A stretch of 64,000 nucleotides of DNA, from contig NZ_CP141590.1 of the NCBI RefSeq assembly GCF_035581365.1, positions 496,001 to 560,000 of the forward strand, given 5' to 3'. This document shows positions 1 through 9,769 of the stretch, piece by piece. Within the stretch, counting starts at the first letter, position 1, and the number at the start of each line of letters is the position of its first letter. The stretch is from Tsuneonella sp. CC-YZS046 (GTDB lineage: Bacteria > Pseudomonadota > Alphaproteobacteria > Sphingomonadales > Sphingomonadaceae). The notes beneath the pieces were generated by a model that saw only the letters and a program-made list of their open reading frames with translations, did no database searches and was not told the origin of the DNA. Both the position numbers and the translations under genes were made by a program.

Positions 1-5
1 GCGCG

Positions 6-914
6 ATGCCGCATGGCTGGATCATTCTCGACAAGCCGCTCGGCCTTGGCTCGACCCAGGCGGTGGCGGCGGTGAAGCGCAATTTGCGGCAGGCGGGATA
101 TGGCAAGGTGAAGGTGGGGCATGGCGGCACGCTCGATCCGCTGGCTTCGGGAGTGCTGCCGATCGCGGTGGGAGAGGCGACCAAGCTCGCCGGGCGAATG
201 CTCGATGCCACGAAGGAATATGCGTTCGTTCTGCGCTTCGGCGAGGAGACCGACACCCTGGATGCGGAAGGGCGCGTGATGGCCACCAGCGAGGTCCGGC
301 CGTCGCTTGCCGGGGTGGAGGCGATGCTTCCGCGCTTCACGGGGGCAATCGAGCAGGTTCCGCCCGCCTTTTCCGCCCTCAAGGTGGAGGGCCGGCGGGC
401 CTACGATCTGGCGCGCGCGGGCGAGGAGGTGGAATTGGACGTGCGGAATGTCGAGATATTCTCTCTCTCCGCAAGCTCGGGGAGAGAGGGCTGCGTGGAG
501 GAGGTGCTGTTCACCGCCCATGTCTCCAAGGGCACCTATATCCGCGCGCTGGCGCGAGACATCGCGCATGCGCTCGGCACGGTCGGCCACGTCACGATGC
601 TGCGCCGGTTGAGGGCGGGGCCGTTCGACCTTTCCCGGGCGATTTCACTGGACAAATTGAACGAAGTCGGTCAGGGCGCGCCTCTTGAAGACGTAATCCT
701 GCCGCTGGAGGCAGGGCTGGACGACATCCCGGCCCTGGACCTCGATCCGGAAGCGGCACGGGCGGTCCGTCAGGGCCGGGTCCTTTCCGGATTGCCCCAG
801 GACGATGGGCTGTATTGGGCGCGTGCCGGCAGATTGCCAGTCGCACTGATGGAGCTTTCGGGCGGCGACGCCCGGGTCGTCAGGGGGTTCAACCTTCCCG
901 ATGTCGCGGAGTGA
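6..914 (+). CDS. truB: tRNA pseudouridine(55) synthase TruB
   Basis: This 302-aa protein converts uridine 55 in the T-loop of tRNAs to pseudouridine. The N-terminal GWIILDKPLG segment is typical of TruB, and the catalytic motif GHGGTLDPLASG places the nucleophilic Asp at about residue 44. Length fits bacterial TruB. The ATG lies 6 bases into the window, so its ribosome-binding site cannot be checked. It is followed directly by rpsO and then pnp, the usual end of the nusA-infB-rbfA-truB-rpsO-pnp translation cluster. Confidence 0.96.
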   Translation: MPHGWIILDKPLGLGSTQAVAAVKRNLRQAGYGKVKVGHGGTLDPLASGVLPIAVGEATKLAGRMLDATKEYAFVLRFGEETDTLDAEGRVMATSEVRPSLAGVEAMLPRFTGAIEQVPPAFSALKVEGRRAYDLARAGEEVELDVRNVEIFSLSASSGREGCVEEVLFTAHVSKGTYIRALARDIAHALGTVGHVTMLRRLRAGPFDLSRAISLDKLNEVGQGAPLEDVILPLEAGLDDIPALDLDPEAARAVRQGRVLSGLPQDDGLYWARAGRLPVALMELSGGDARVVRGFNLPDVAE

Positions 915-920
915 ATGAAT

Positions 921-1190
921 ATGTCGGTTACCGCCGAGAAGAAGCAGGAAATCATCAAGGACAATGCCCGCCAGTCCAACGACACGGGCAGTCCCGAAGT
1001 GCAGGTCGCGATCCTCACCGAGCGCATCCGCAACCTGACCGAGCACTTCAAGGGCCATCACAAGGACAATCACTCGCGTCGCGGCCTGCTGATGATGGTC
1101 AACAAGCGGCGTTCCCTGCTCGCCTATCTCAAGAAGAAGGATGTCGAGCGGTATAACGCCCTGATCCAGAAGCTGGGTCTTCGTAAGTAA
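921..1190 (+). CDS. rpsO: 30S ribosomal protein S15
   Basis: The 89-aa product begins [11 protein letters not shown] and carries the S15 segment [17 protein letters not shown] and the basic [11 protein letters not shown] region that contacts 16S rRNA. I chose the ATG at 921 rather than the one at 915, because GGAG at 908-911 is 9 nt from 921 and only 3 nt from 915, and 89 aa is the usual S15 length. It follows the truB stop codon almost without gap, so the two are co-transcribed. Confidence 0.97.
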   Translation: MSVTAEKKQEIIKDNARQSNDTGSPEVQVAILTERIRNLTEHFKGHHKDNHSRRGLLMMVNKRRSLLAYLKKKDVERYNALIQKLGLRK

Positions 1191-1199
1191 AGAGATTGC

Positions 1200-1224
1200 G
1201 AAGCGGCCCCTGGCGGGCCGCTTC
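1200..1224 (+). terminator. Rho-independent-type hairpin after rpsO
   Basis: A perfect 10-bp stem, GAAGCGGCCC (1200-1209) with GGGCCGCTTC (1215-1224), encloses a 5-nt loop just after the rpsO stop. The trailing T-run is short (TTC TTG), so it may be an attenuator or processing site between rpsO and pnp rather than a full stop. Confidence 0.75.
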
Positions 1225-1349
1225 TTGCATGGGCTGCCCGCAATCCGGCGGGCGCCCCGGGGCGGAAACAGGCCCCATACCGGACCGGGACGGTACACCC
1301 GGCAGCAAAACCCCGCCGGCAATAGGGCCGCGGGACTGAGGAAAATCCA

Positions 1350-3635
1350 ATGTTCGACGTTAAAACCGTATCGCTGGAGTGGGGCGGAAAGACCCTCACT
1401 CTGGAAACCGGCCGTATTGCCCGTCAAGCCGACGGCGCCGTGCTGGCCACTTATGGCGAAACCGTGGTGCTTTGCGCCGTGACGGCCGCCAAATCGGTGA
1501 AGGAAGGCCAGGACTTCTTCCCGCTCACCGTGCATTATCAGGAAAAGTTTTCCGCCGCCGGGCGCATTCCGGGCGGCTTCTTCAAGCGCGAGCGGGGGGC
1601 GACCGAAAAGGAAACGCTGACCAGCCGCCTGATCGACCGCCCGGTGCGGCCGCTGTTCCCCGAAGGCTTCTACAACGAGATCAACGTCATCGCCCAGGTG
1701 ATGAGCTATGATGGCGAGACGGAGCCGGATATCGTCGCGATGATCGCGGCCTCTGCCGCGCTCACCATCTCCGGCGTGCCGTTCATGGGGCCGATCGGTG
1801 CCGCCCGGGTCGGCTTCAAGGACGGTGAGTATCAGCTCAACCCGTCTCTGTCCGAAACCGCCGAAGGCCGCCTCGACCTCGTTGTCGCCGCGACGCAAGA
1901 AGCGGTGATGATGGTCGAATCCGAGGCCAGGGAACTGACCGAGGACGAGATGCTCGGCGCCGTCATGTTCGCGCATGAGGAGTCCCGCGAGGTCATCAAG
2001 GCGATCATCGATCTGGCCGAGAAGGCCGCCAAGGACCCGTGGGAACTCGACCTTTCCGACAACACCGCCGACATGAAGGCGGAAATCAAGGGGCTGATCG
2101 GCAAGGATATCGCCGCGGCCTACGAGCAGACCAACAAGTCCGCCCGTTCGGACGCGCTCAACGCCGCTCGTGACAAGGTGAAGGCTCACTTCGCCGGCGC
2201 GGACGGCCAGACGCTGATGACCGCGATCAAGCTCACCAAGAAGCTGGAAGCGGAAATCGTGCGGACCGCCATTCTGAAGGATGGCAAGCGTATCGATGGC
2301 CGCACCACCACCCAGATCCGTCCGATCGAGGCAGTGGTGGGCGTTCTGCCGCGGACCCATGGTTCATCGCTGTTCACCCGTGGCGAAACGCAGGCGATCT
2401 GCACCACCACGCTCGGCACCAAGGACAGCGAGCAGATGATCGACGGTCTCAATGGCCTGTCCTATGAAAACTTCATGCTGCACTATAACTTCCCGCCCTA
2501 TTCAGTTGGCGAAGTTGGGCGTTTCGGCGCTCCGGGCCGTCGCGAAGTCGGCCATGGCAAGCTGGCCTGGCGCGCGCTGCACCCCGTGCTGCCGTCCAAG
2601 GAAGATTTCCCCTACACCATCCGCGTCCTGTCCGACATCACCGAATCCAATGGCTCGTCCTCGATGGCCACGGTTTGCGGCGGCTGTCTTGCGATGATGG
2701 ATGCGGGCGTTCCGATCGAACGGCCGGTATCCGGCATCGCGATGGGTCTGATCCTGGAAGGCGACGAGTTCGCCGTGCTCAGCGACATTCTCGGTGACGA
2801 GGATCACCTGGGCGACATGGACTTCAAGGTGGCCGGCACAGAAGCGGGCATCACCAGCCTGCAGATGGATATCAAGATCGCCGGCATCACCCGTGAGATC
2901 ATGGAGCAGGCGCTGACGCAGGCCAAGGAAGGCCGCGCCCATATCCTTGGTGAGATGACCAAGGCGCTGGGTTCTGCCCGGACCGAGCTTTCCGCTCATG
3001 CCCCCCGCATCGAGACGATCCAGATCGACAAGTCCAAGATTCGCGACGTCATCGGCACCGGCGGCAAGGTCATCCGCGAGATCGTCGCGGAAACCGGCGC
3101 CAAGGTCGATATCGACGACGAGGGCGTCATCAAGATCAGCTCGTCCGACCTTTCGCAGATCGAAGCCGCGAAGAAGTGGATTCTGGGCATTGTCGAGGAG
3201 CCGGAAGTCGGCAAGATCTATGACGGCAAGGTCGTCAACATCGTCGATTTCGGCGCATTCGTGAACTTCATGGGCGGCAAGGACGGCCTCGTACACGTGT
3301 CCGAGATGCGCAACGAGCGTGTCGAGAAGCCGACCGATGTCGTGTCCGAAGGCCAGGAAGTGAAGGTCAAGGTGCTCGAGATCGACCAGCGCGGCAAGGT
3401 CCGCCTGTCGATGCGCGTGGTCGATCAGGAAACCGGCGCGGAGCTGGAAGACACTCGCCCGCCGAGGGAGCCTCGCGAACCGCGCGGCGATCGCGCGGAC
3501 CGGGGTGACCGTCGTCCTCGTCGCGATGGCGACCGCAATGGCCGCGGCCGGGATCGTGGCCCGCGCCGCGAACGGTCGGAGCGCGACGAAGGCGGCAATC
3601 CGGATCATATGCCGGCGTTCCTCAAGGACGATTGA
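1350..3635 (+). CDS. pnp: Polyribonucleotide nucleotidyltransferase (PNPase)
   Basis: This 761-aa 3'-to-5' phosphorolytic exoribonuclease belongs to the RNA degradosome. Two RNase PH domains (about residues 10-230 and 310-545) flank an alpha-helical linker. They are followed by a KH domain around 555-610, which includes [11 protein letters not shown], and an S1 domain around 622-690, which includes [21 protein letters not shown]-like sequence. The last 60 residues are a low-complexity Arg/Asp/Gly tail, common in alphaproteobacterial PNPases. GAGGAAA precedes the ATG. The gene ends in a strong terminator. Confidence 0.97.
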   Translation: MFDVKTVSLEWGGKTLTLETGRIARQADGAVLATYGETVVLCAVTAAKSVKEGQDFFPLTVHYQEKFSAAGRIPGGFFKRERGATEKETLTSRLIDRPVRPLFPEGFYNEINVIAQVMSYDGETEPDIVAMIAASAALTISGVPFMGPIGAARVGFKDGEYQLNPSLSETAEGRLDLVVAATQEAVMMVESEARELTEDEMLGAVMFAHEESREVIKAIIDLAEKAAKDPWELDLSDNTADMKAEIKGLIGKDIAAAYEQTNKSARSDALNAARDKVKAHFAGADGQTLMTAIKLTKKLEAEIVRTAILKDGKRIDGRTTTQIRPIEAVVGVLPRTHGSSLFTRGETQAICTTTLGTKDSEQMIDGLNGLSYENFMLHYNFPPYSVGEVGRFGAPGRREVGHGKLAWRALHPVLPSKEDFPYTIRVLSDITESNGSSSMATVCGGCLAMMDAGVPIERPVSGIAMGLILEGDEFAVLSDILGDEDHLGDMDFKVAGTEAGITSLQMDIKIAGITREIMEQALTQAKEGRAHILGEMTKALGSARTELSAHAPRIETIQIDKSKIRDVIGTGGKVIREIVAETGAKVDIDDEGVIKISSSDLSQIEAAKKWILGIVEEPEVGKIYDGKVVNIVDFGAFVNFMGGKDGLVHVSEMRNERVEKPTDVVSEGQEVKVKVLEIDQRGKVRLSMRVVDQETGAELEDTRPPREPREPRGDRADRGDRRPRRDGDRNGRGRDRGPRRERSERDEGGNPDHMPAFLKDD

Positions 3636-3658
3636 GCCGGCCTGGATTGAACTGAACG

Positions 3659-3685
3659 GGGCTCGCGGCGACGCGGGCCCTTTTT
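3659..3685 (+). terminator. Rho-independent terminator of pnp
   Basis: GGGCTCGCG (3659-3667) pairs with CGCGGGCCC (3672-3680), with one T-G wobble, around a GCGA tetraloop. Five T residues follow at once (3681-3685). Confidence 0.9.
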
Positions 3686-3773
3686 CATGCGTGCATGATC
3701 CGCATCGCGGCTGCTTGTTGAACCCGAATTTTTGTGGGATTGTCTGCCTCGCCAATCACATTGGGAGAGGTTT

Positions 3774-4466
3774 GTGAGCAAGCTCAAGATGTTCGGCGCG
3801 ATTCCACGCAAGCCCGGGATCACGCAGCAATATTTCCACGATCATTACCGCCACCCGCATGGCACGATGGGGCGCCGGATTTCGACGATGATGGCCTATA
3901 CGCAGAGCCATCAATTTCATTCCGACCTGCTCGGCGACGATCAGACCTATTTCGAAGCATGCGCCGAGGTCTGGATCGACCGCCCCCAGGATGCGATCGA
4001 CTTCGGCAAGGAGCCGAACTATGTCGAGCATGTCCTTGATGACGAGCCGCTTTTCGTTGACCTGGAGAAGCTCGAATTCCTGTTTGCAGAAGAGGAAGTG
4101 CTTCAGGGCGGGGTGGACTGGAACGATCCCGAAGCCACATATGGGGACAAGCTGTTCCGGCTGGATACCCGCCCGATCAGCGTGAAGTTTCTGCAATTCA
4201 TCATTTCCAATGGCGACACGCCCTGGGACCGGGACAATGATCTGGAACTGGGGCGGAAGATCGGCGCGTTGCGCCATGTGCGCTGCCGGCCCAATGCGGT
4301 GGTTCACCCGGACGGCGCTTTCGCGATCGGAGTGCGGGAACTCTATTGGCCGACCCAGCTCGCCATGGAAGAAGGGATCGCGCAGGACAAGGCGGCCTGG
4401 GAGGAATTGCTCCATCGTCCGCGCAAATCGATCCAGTTCTTCGCCACGGCCGAACGCTTCATGTGA
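3774..4466 (+). CDS. EthD domain-containing protein, copy 1
   Basis: The 230-aa protein starts at GTG 3774, preceded by GGGAGAGG at about 7 nt; an upstream in-frame ATG at 3732 lacks such a site. The N-terminal half contains FGAIPRKPGI and YRHPHGTMGR, hallmarks of EthD-like dimeric alpha-beta barrels. The C-terminal half (RHVRCRP, then VRELYWPTQ) resembles a second degenerate copy of the same fold, so it looks like an internal duplication. It is clearly paralogous to the protein at 24730-25419 in the catabolic island. EthD proteins are accessory proteins in ether, steroid and terpenoid catabolism; the biochemical role is not established. Confidence 0.8.
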   Translation: MSKLKMFGAIPRKPGITQQYFHDHYRHPHGTMGRRISTMMAYTQSHQFHSDLLGDDQTYFEACAEVWIDRPQDAIDFGKEPNYVEHVLDDEPLFVDLEKLEFLFAEEEVLQGGVDWNDPEATYGDKLFRLDTRPISVKFLQFIISNGDTPWDRDNDLELGRKIGALRHVRCRPNAVVHPDGAFAIGVRELYWPTQLAMEEGIAQDKAAWEELLHRPRKSIQFFATAERFM

Positions 4467-4489
4467 TCCTTGGGATCGAATGCAAGGAA

Positions 4490-4515
4490 GGGCGCCCTGC
4501 TGCGGCGCCCTTTTT
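4490..4515 (+). terminator. Terminator between convergent genes
   Basis: GGGCGCC (4490-4496) pairs with GGCGCCC (4504-4510) around a 7-nt loop, followed by TTTTT. It lies between the convergent EthD-like gene and the DUF1993 gene, and could act on both strands. Confidence 0.88.
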
Positions 4516-4532
4516 GCTTTTGCAGGGGCGCG

Positions 4533-5057
4533 TCAGGCCGATATGCGCATCGCGCCCAGATAATCGATCTTGCCGATCTTCAGGCCCTTCATGCGAAGAA
4601 TGCCGTAAGCGGTTGTCGCATGGAAATAAAAATTCGGCTGGGAAAAACTGAGCAGGAAATTTTCCGCGGTAAACGGCCGGTCGATCCGTCCGGGGATGAT
4701 GAAGTGCATGTCCTTGCCCAGGAAACCTTCTATCTCTTCCTCGCTGACCGCTTCCAGCGCCGAGATCGCGGTGGCGAGGCGATGCTTCAGGCCCTCGAAC
4801 GTGTTGGGCGGCTCGCTCATGTCGGGGGAGAATTGCCCCTCCCGCACGCCCTGAATCGCGCCTGCCGAATGAACCGCGCAGCTTTTCACCTGATAGGCAA
4901 AATCCAGCATGTCCTCGTAAAGGCGTCCGCCGATCAGATCGTCAGGAGCGCACCCGCCGCTGCTGCAGTGAGCCTCGGCCTTGTCGATCAGCCCGCCGAC
5001 AGAACCGAGCAATTGCAGGCAGCTTGGAACAAAGGCGTCATAAAGGCTTATCGGCAT
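4533..5057 (-). CDS. DUF1993 family protein
   Basis: The 174-aa protein begins MPISLYDAFVPSCLQLLGS, the characteristic start of DUF1993 proteins, which are predicted all-helical and related to the DinB-like fold. The ATG at 5057 has GGAGGA 7 nt upstream, which outweighs a longer in-frame start at 5144. No enzymatic function is established for the family. It lies downstream of gcrA on the same strand with a 117-nt gap. Confidence 0.82.
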   Translation of the reverse strand: MPISLYDAFVPSCLQLLGSVGGLIDKAEAHCSSGGCAPDDLIGGRLYEDMLDFAYQVKSCAVHSAGAIQGVREGQFSPDMSEPPNTFEGLKHRLATAISALEAVSEEEIEGFLGKDMHFIIPGRIDRPFTAENFLLSFSQPNFYFHATTAYGILRMKGLKIGKIDYLGAMRISA

Positions 5058-5174
5058 GGGTTCGTCCTCCAGGGTGGATAGATGAACCCATGCATAGCCG
5101 GGCTTTGCGTTGCCCGCACCCGCTAGTTGCAAGCCTTCAGGCAATGAACGGCACGGGTGGCTCTCCGCCCGCCT

Positions 5175-5849
5175 CTAGCGGACGCGTGGGCCGCCGAACG
5201 GCAAGGGCGGCGGCGGGCGGCGCACGCCGCGCGGCAATTGGGCCTGATAGGCGCGGCCGCAATGCTCGACGCAATAGGGGAAGCCGGGGTTCACCTTCTC
5301 CCCGCAAAAATGGAAATCCGGCTCGCCGGGATGACCCATCGGCCAGCGGCATACGCGGTCGTTGAGATCGAGCAGGCTGGTCTTGTCCGCAATTTCCGGG
5401 CTGGGCTTGGCGGGAACGAGGCGGCGCGGGGGCGCGGGCGGGATGGGGGCCTGCTGGTCGCCCGGACCCTGGCGCAGGAAGCCGCCCGGGCCTACCGAGA
5501 CGATTCTCGGGTTCGCCTTCGGGCTGGGCAAGGGTTGGGATTGTGTGTCGGCCTCGATGCTCGGCGATGGTGCGTCGGGCGCGGCCGGCTTGGCTTCCAG
5601 CGACGCGGGCGCGGCGGGCGGCGCAGCCGGCTTGGGCGGTTTCTTGGCCGATGCCGGGGGCTTCGGCTTGGCGGCGGAACCCTCGTTGGGCTTGACCGGG
5701 GACGGCCGGGACTTGAGGCCGAGACGATGGGCCTTGCCGATCACGGCATTGCGGCTCACTCCCCCCAGATGCTCGGCGATCTGGCTTGCCGTGGCGCCGC
5801 CTTCCCACATCTTGGTAAGTGTCGCGATCCGTTCTTCGGTCCAGCTCAT
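5175..5849 (-). CDS. gcrA: Cell cycle regulator GcrA
   Basis: The 224-aa protein opens with MSWTEERIATLTKMWEGGAT and a helix-turn-helix ending SRNAVIGKAHRLGL, the GcrA signature. The middle is a Pro/Ala/Lys-rich linker (about residues 48-150). The C-terminus holds a Cys/His-rich CRWPMGHPGEPDFHFCG block. In Caulobacter, GcrA acts with sigma-70 at promoters carrying methylated GANTC sites. Its presence is good evidence for an alphaproteobacterium. Confidence 0.95.
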   Translation of the reverse strand: MSWTEERIATLTKMWEGGATASQIAEHLGGVSRNAVIGKAHRLGLKSRPSPVKPNEGSAAKPKPPASAKKPPKPAAPPAAPASLEAKPAAPDAPSPSIEADTQSQPLPSPKANPRIVSVGPGGFLRQGPGDQQAPIPPAPPRRLVPAKPSPEIADKTSLLDLNDRVCRWPMGHPGEPDFHFCGEKVNPGFPYCVEHCGRAYQAQLPRGVRRPPPPLPFGGPRVR

Positions 5850-5932
5850 TTCAGCTCCAAATCATAATGCGGTCATGGCAGCGCCAAGGTCTGCACTTGC
5901 CACGTGCAACACCTGCCGATAGTCGCCCGGTC

Positions 5933-6823
5933 ATGGCCGATCAAGCGCAACCGACCCTTTCGTCAGACCAGTCCCCGTCTGATACTTCCTCGAAAGCCAG
6001 GCCGGACTTCGCACCCTGGGGCACGGTAATGATTCCGGGCGTCAACCGTCGTGGATTGTGGACTCTCTATATTAAGGAGGTCCGCCGGTTTCTCAAGGTC
6101 CAGACCCAGACAATCTGGGCTCCGGCGGTCACGACTCTGCTTTTTCTGGTCATATTCACCGTTGCGCTGGGGCGGGCGGACAAGCAGGTGCTGGGCGTTT
6201 CCTTCGCCAGTTTCGTCGCGCCGGGGCTTATCATGATGGGAATGATGCAGAACGCATTCGCCAATTCCAGCTTTTCCCTGCTCGTCGGCAAGATTCAGGG
6301 CACCATCATAGATTATCTCATGCCGCCGCTTTCTCAGGGGGAACTCATGGCCGGCATAGTCGGCGCGGCGATTACGCGCGCCGCGCTGGTAGGGTTTGCG
6401 GTTGCCGGAGCCATGGCCTTCTGGCCGGACGTCCGGCTTTCGGCCGCCCATCCCTGGGCGATTGCCTGGTTCGGCCTGATGGGGGCCCTGCTCCTGTCCC
6501 TGCTGGGCTTCCTGACATCCATCTGGGCGGAAAAATTCGACCACAACGCTGCCGTCACCAATTTCGTGATCGCGCCGCTGTCCCTGCTGTCCGGCACGTT
6601 CTATGTCATCCACAACCTGTCTCCGCTGTTCCAGGCGATCAGCCGGGCCAATCCCTTTTTCTACGTCATTTCCGGCTTCCGCTTCGGCTTTCTGGGGCAG
6701 AGCGATATCGGCGCCGACAATGCCAGCGTGGCTTGGGCGGCGATTGGGCTTGCTCTCCTCAACCTTGCCTTGGGGGGGGTCTGCTATGCCCTGCTCCGTT
6801 CAGGCTGGAGGCTCAAGAGCTGA
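5933..6823 (+). CDS. ABC-2 type transporter permease
   Basis: The 296-aa inner-membrane protein has about six hydrophobic segments between residues 55 and 290, preceded by a Ser/Thr/Pro-rich cytoplasmic N-terminus. The SGTFYVI and NPFFYVISGFRFGFLG motifs are typical of ABC-2 exporters of the NodJ/DrrB type. The ATG at 5933 is chosen because the longer reading frame would run back into gcrA. No ATP-binding partner gene is adjacent, so the ATPase must be encoded elsewhere. The substrate cannot be read from the sequence. Confidence 0.85.
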   Translation: MADQAQPTLSSDQSPSDTSSKARPDFAPWGTVMIPGVNRRGLWTLYIKEVRRFLKVQTQTIWAPAVTTLLFLVIFTVALGRADKQVLGVSFASFVAPGLIMMGMMQNAFANSSFSLLVGKIQGTIIDYLMPPLSQGELMAGIVGAAITRAALVGFAVAGAMAFWPDVRLSAAHPWAIAWFGLMGALLLSLLGFLTSIWAEKFDHNAAVTNFVIAPLSLLSGTFYVIHNLSPLFQAISRANPFFYVISGFRFGFLGQSDIGADNASVAWAAIGLALLNLALGGVCYALLRSGWRLKS

Positions 6824-6848
6824 GAAGGATGCCCGGCCCCGAGGGCGA

Positions 6849-7229
6849 TCAGTGGGTCAATCCGTCGCGCAGCCGATAGCGCCCGTTGGCAAAGCCCTTG
6901 AACAGCTGGGGCAGGGAGGGGTGCTCGATCGGGCCGCCCTCGCTGTCCGCCACGAGATTCTGCTGGCTGACATAGGCGACATAGCTCGCTTCGCCATTCT
7001 CGGCGAGCAAGTGGTAAAATGGCTGGTTGCGCCGGGGGCGCAGGGTTTCCGGAATGGCTTCATACCATTCCTCGCTGTTGGCGAAGACCGGGTCGATATC
7101 GAACACGACCCCTCGGAAATCGAACAGGCGATGGCGGACGACATCGCCGATGCCGAAGCGTGCATCGGTTTGGCGGGGTGCTTCGATTACCCGCCCCGCT
7201 TGAGGAGAAAAGAAGGAAGCCCTGTCCAT
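6849..7229 (-). CDS. hspQ: Heat shock protein HspQ
   Basis: The predicted 126-aa protein carries the HspQ/YccV core: ARFGIGDVVRHRLFDFRGVVFDIDP-like sequence followed by PFYHLLAENG and YVAYVSQQNLV. HspQ binds hemimethylated DNA and modulates Lon proteolysis in enterobacteria. The start is uncertain: the ATG at 7229 gives the best family match but lacks a clear ribosome-binding site, and an open frame continues to 7325. It is convergent with the permease gene. Confidence 0.85.
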   Translation of the reverse strand: MDRASFFSPQAGRVIEAPRQTDARFGIGDVVRHRLFDFRGVVFDIDPVFANSEEWYEAIPETLRPRRNQPFYHLLAENGEASYVAYVSQQNLVADSEGGPIEHPSLPQLFKGFANGRYRLRDGLTH

Positions 7230-7386
7230 ATAGTGAAGATATAGGATGTTGCAGGTGCGAAACAAGATGTCGTTCCCGAACATCCCCAGCCTTGTGCGAT
7301 AGGGTCTTGGCAAGGCATCGGGCATCGGCTAACCGCGCCCTTCCAAACCGACCGCGCGCCTTCCCGCGCGCAGGCTGCACCCCTGC

Positions 7387-7476
7387 GGAGAGGTGGCTGA
7401 GTGGTCGAAAGCACCGCACTCGAAATGCGGCATACGGGCAACTGTATCGAGGGTTCGAATCCCTCCCTCTCCGCCA
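7387..7476 (+). tRNA. tRNA-Ser (anticodon CGA)
   Basis: The acceptor stem GGAGAGG pairs with CCTCTCC and an encoded CCA closes the 3' end. The anticodon loop CTCGAAA gives anticodon CGA, reading UCG. A long variable arm and the GGTTCGAATCC T-arm are present, as expected of a class II serine tRNA of 90 nt. Confidence 0.97.
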
Positions 7477-7639
7477 CATACAGTCAAGGCGCCGATGCTG
7501 TTCGCCTCGGCCGATCAGGACCGCATCGGACTGGGGCAGGCGCTTGATGTCTCCGGTCAGCGTCCGGACCAAGCTGCCCAGGACGATGCAGTTGCTTTGA
7601 GAAAGCGCCCACTCAGGGGGGGGGCTTATTGGGGCCAGC

Positions 7640-8347
7640 TTAGTCGCCGACCATCGCTTTTGCCTTCGCGCTCCCGACATTGTCGACAGGCTGCAACGGC
7701 GCCGCGGCAAGGCCATTGATCACCAGTTCCGTGAATATCGAGCCGATGGCGAGGGAGGTGCCACTTACATTGCCCGGCTTGTACCAACGTCCAACCCAGT
7801 TCACCATTCCCATGATGGCATAGGCCACCGTTCTGGAAGGGCCGAGATTTTTGAAGCTGCCGTCTTCATAGCCTTCCTCGATGATCTTGATGATCGCATC
7901 TTCATAATCGTGGTTCAACTGGCGCATTTGTTTCGCCCAGGCCGAGCGACTGTCTCCAACGGTCTTGAGGTTTTCCCGCACATAAATATGAAGGAGCGGG
8001 TAATGACGTTCATATGAATTTGTAGTCTCTATGATGAATTTTTTCAATTTATCGAGCGCGCTATCTGAAGATTCATCAATTTCCCGGGCAATTCTAACAT
8101 TATCTTCGCAGGCTTCACGCACGACGTCGTCGAACAATTCTTCCTTGCTCGAAATGTAATAGTAAAGGGATGCGCGATCTATATTGAGTTCTTCGGCCAC
8201 AGCGGCGATCGTAGTGGCCTGATAGCCTTTTTTCGCAAAGACCCTGCTTGCGGCTTCGATGACCTCCCGCCTTCGCTCCATATAGAGTTCGGCGCCTTCC
8301 TCTCGAGCGGCATTACGGCGATGCCTGGCTCGCTTCTGTGTGCTCAA
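7640..8347 (-). CDS. TetR/AcrR family transcriptional regulator (TetR-1)
   Basis: The 235-aa protein has an N-terminal basic stretch and a TetR helix-turn-helix around residues 30-70 (TTIAAVAEELNIDRASLYYYI). A helical ligand-binding domain follows, resembling the KstR2-like C-terminal class. It is the first gene of the catabolic island and reads in the same direction as the LLM gene at 8593. It is the closest candidate binder of the repeated 15-bp element at 9795-11130; that link is inference. Confidence 0.88.
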   Translation of the reverse strand: MSTQKRARHRRNAAREEGAELYMERRREVIEAASRVFAKKGYQATTIAAVAEELNIDRASLYYYISSKEELFDDVVREACEDNVRIAREIDESSDSALDKLKKFIIETTNSYERHYPLLHIYVRENLKTVGDSRSAWAKQMRQLNHDYEDAIIKIIEEGYEDGSFKNLGPSRTVAYAIMGMVNWVGRWYKPGNVSGTSLAIGSIFTELVINGLAAAPLQPVDNVGSAKAKAMVGD

Positions 8348-8592
8348 CGTCTGTTTTCCTTCATCAAACCTTGCGAGGATACAGCGATCTTGCAGTGCGG
8401 CGCAACAGTGCCGTGCCCGCTGGGGGCTTGGGAGCCAGCGCTAATTCGGTTTTAGTCAGGATACGGCCTGAAGGTAAGGCATCAGGCGGGGCGGCAAGGC
8501 GCGCCGCCCGGTTGGAGGACACGCGCCTACCGATATGGGGTGCGTGCCCTCTCTTGATCGGGGGCGGGCCACCCGGACCACGGGGCGGGGCT
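8348..8592. other. Gene-free GC-rich spacer with hairpin
   Basis: I see no credible gene in these 245 bases. They contain a GC-rich inverted repeat, GGGCGGC (8489-8495) with GCCGCCC (8503-8509), without a T-run. The spacer lies between the LLM stop and the TetR-1 start and probably holds the TetR promoter and the LLM transcript end. Confidence 0.5.
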
Positions 8593-9720
8593 TTACCCTT
8601 GCTCGGCAAGCGCCGCCGGCCGTGCCGTAACCTTGCCGGTATTGCTGAACATCTTCCGGACTTCGGGTATCACTTTCTCGGCAAACAGCCGCAAGCTGTT
8701 CTGCGCATATTCGAAAGGCATCCCGCCATAGGAGAATTCGACGAGCGCGAAGAAGGGGCCGATCAGGTCCAGCCGCTCCCTGTATTTTTCGATGATCTGC
8801 GCTGGCGTGCCCCAATTCTGGGCTTCCACATAGTTCTTCTGCGATTCCTCCATGCCGGCCGACTTTATGAGGTCGGCCGCGGCCTGGTAGCCTTCATAGC
8901 CTTTGATGTCCTTGAAGTGATCGCCGGCAAACTCGTAGTGCTTGACCACCGAGACATAGTGTTTGCTGAGATACTCGTAGGCGAGCCTCTTCGCTTCCTC
9001 GGGGTCCTCATGGCAGACGGTCACGTCTGTCAGCACCGGCTCGGGCACGTCGAGATGCGGGTGGAACTCGGCAAAAGCCTTCCGGTAGGATTCGATCATC
9101 GGCACATGGCGTTCGATGGGCCACTGTATGAACGTCATCATGCGGCCGCCCAGTTCCGCTGCGGCCAGTGCCGAATCCTCTGACATGGCAACGCAGTAGA
9201 GCGCATCGGAATACCCGCGCAGCGGTTTGGGACGTATGTCGACCCGAGGTTGCTTGTAGAACTTGCCGTTGCCTTCGATGAACCCATTGTCCAGCGCATC
9301 GAGCACCATGCGCGCGGCCTCCGCGTAACGTTCGCGGGATTCATTCATGTCTTGCCGAAAACCGAGATATTCCCGGCGTGCAAGGCCTCGGCCGATACCA
9401 AGCGCGGTTCGCCCGGGCGCGAAATATTCAAGCATGGCCATCTTTTCGGCGACGCGAAGCGGATCGTGCCATGGCAGAATCACCGCTCCCGGAACGAGTT
9501 TGGCGGTCTTGGTCAGCGGAGCGAGGTAGGACAGATACTGAATGTTGTCGGGGCACATGCCGTAGGCGTCGAAGTGATGTTCGACACACCACAGCGAGTC
9601 GAATCCATGCCGGTCGGCGGCAAGGGCGAGTGCGACCTCACCTTCCCACATTGCAAAATCGTCCAGCTTTTCATGCCAGTTCTGCATTGAGTTGAGGAAC
9701 CCGAATTCCATTTCGGCCAT
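8593..9720 (-). CDS. LLM class flavin-dependent oxidoreductase 1
   Basis: The 375-aa protein is a bacterial-luciferase-like monooxygenase (TIM barrel, FMN or F420 cofactor). It shows AADRHGFDSLWCVEHHFD near the N-terminus, LVPGAVILPWHDPLRVAEKMAMLE, and GRTALGIGRG, all standard for the family. The ATG at 9720 has AAGGAG at good spacing; an in-frame start at 9798 would lie inside the predicted -35 box. It is divergent from the hydrolase at 9940 across an AT-rich control region. The LLM family includes type II Baeyer-Villiger and alkanesulfonate-type enzymes. The substrate is unknown. Confidence 0.85.
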   Translation of the reverse strand: MAEMEFGFLNSMQNWHEKLDDFAMWEGEVALALAADRHGFDSLWCVEHHFDAYGMCPDNIQYLSYLAPLTKTAKLVPGAVILPWHDPLRVAEKMAMLEYFAPGRTALGIGRGLARREYLGFRQDMNESRERYAEAARMVLDALDNGFIEGNGKFYKQPRVDIRPKPLRGYSDALYCVAMSEDSALAAAELGGRMMTFIQWPIERHVPMIESYRKAFAEFHPHLDVPEPVLTDVTVCHEDPEEAKRLAYEYLSKHYVSVVKHYEFAGDHFKDIKGYEGYQAAADLIKSAGMEESQKNYVEAQNWGTPAQIIEKYRERLDLIGPFFALVEFSYGGMPFEYAQNSLRLFAEKVIPEVRKMFSNTGKVTARPAALAEQG

Positions 9721-9769
9721 GGCGCCATCTCCTTTGGTTGAGCCTTCTGTGAGGCCATTGATTGAGGTC

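Noticed and set aside
7387-7640. tRNA-Ser as an attachment site for the catabolic island
   Set aside because: The island begins beside the tRNA, but I found no integrase and no repeated tRNA 3' end at the far boundary.
7393-7719. Open frame beginning MAEWSKAPHSKCG on the plus strand
   Set aside because: It is the translation of tRNA-Ser; this false protein is common in annotations.
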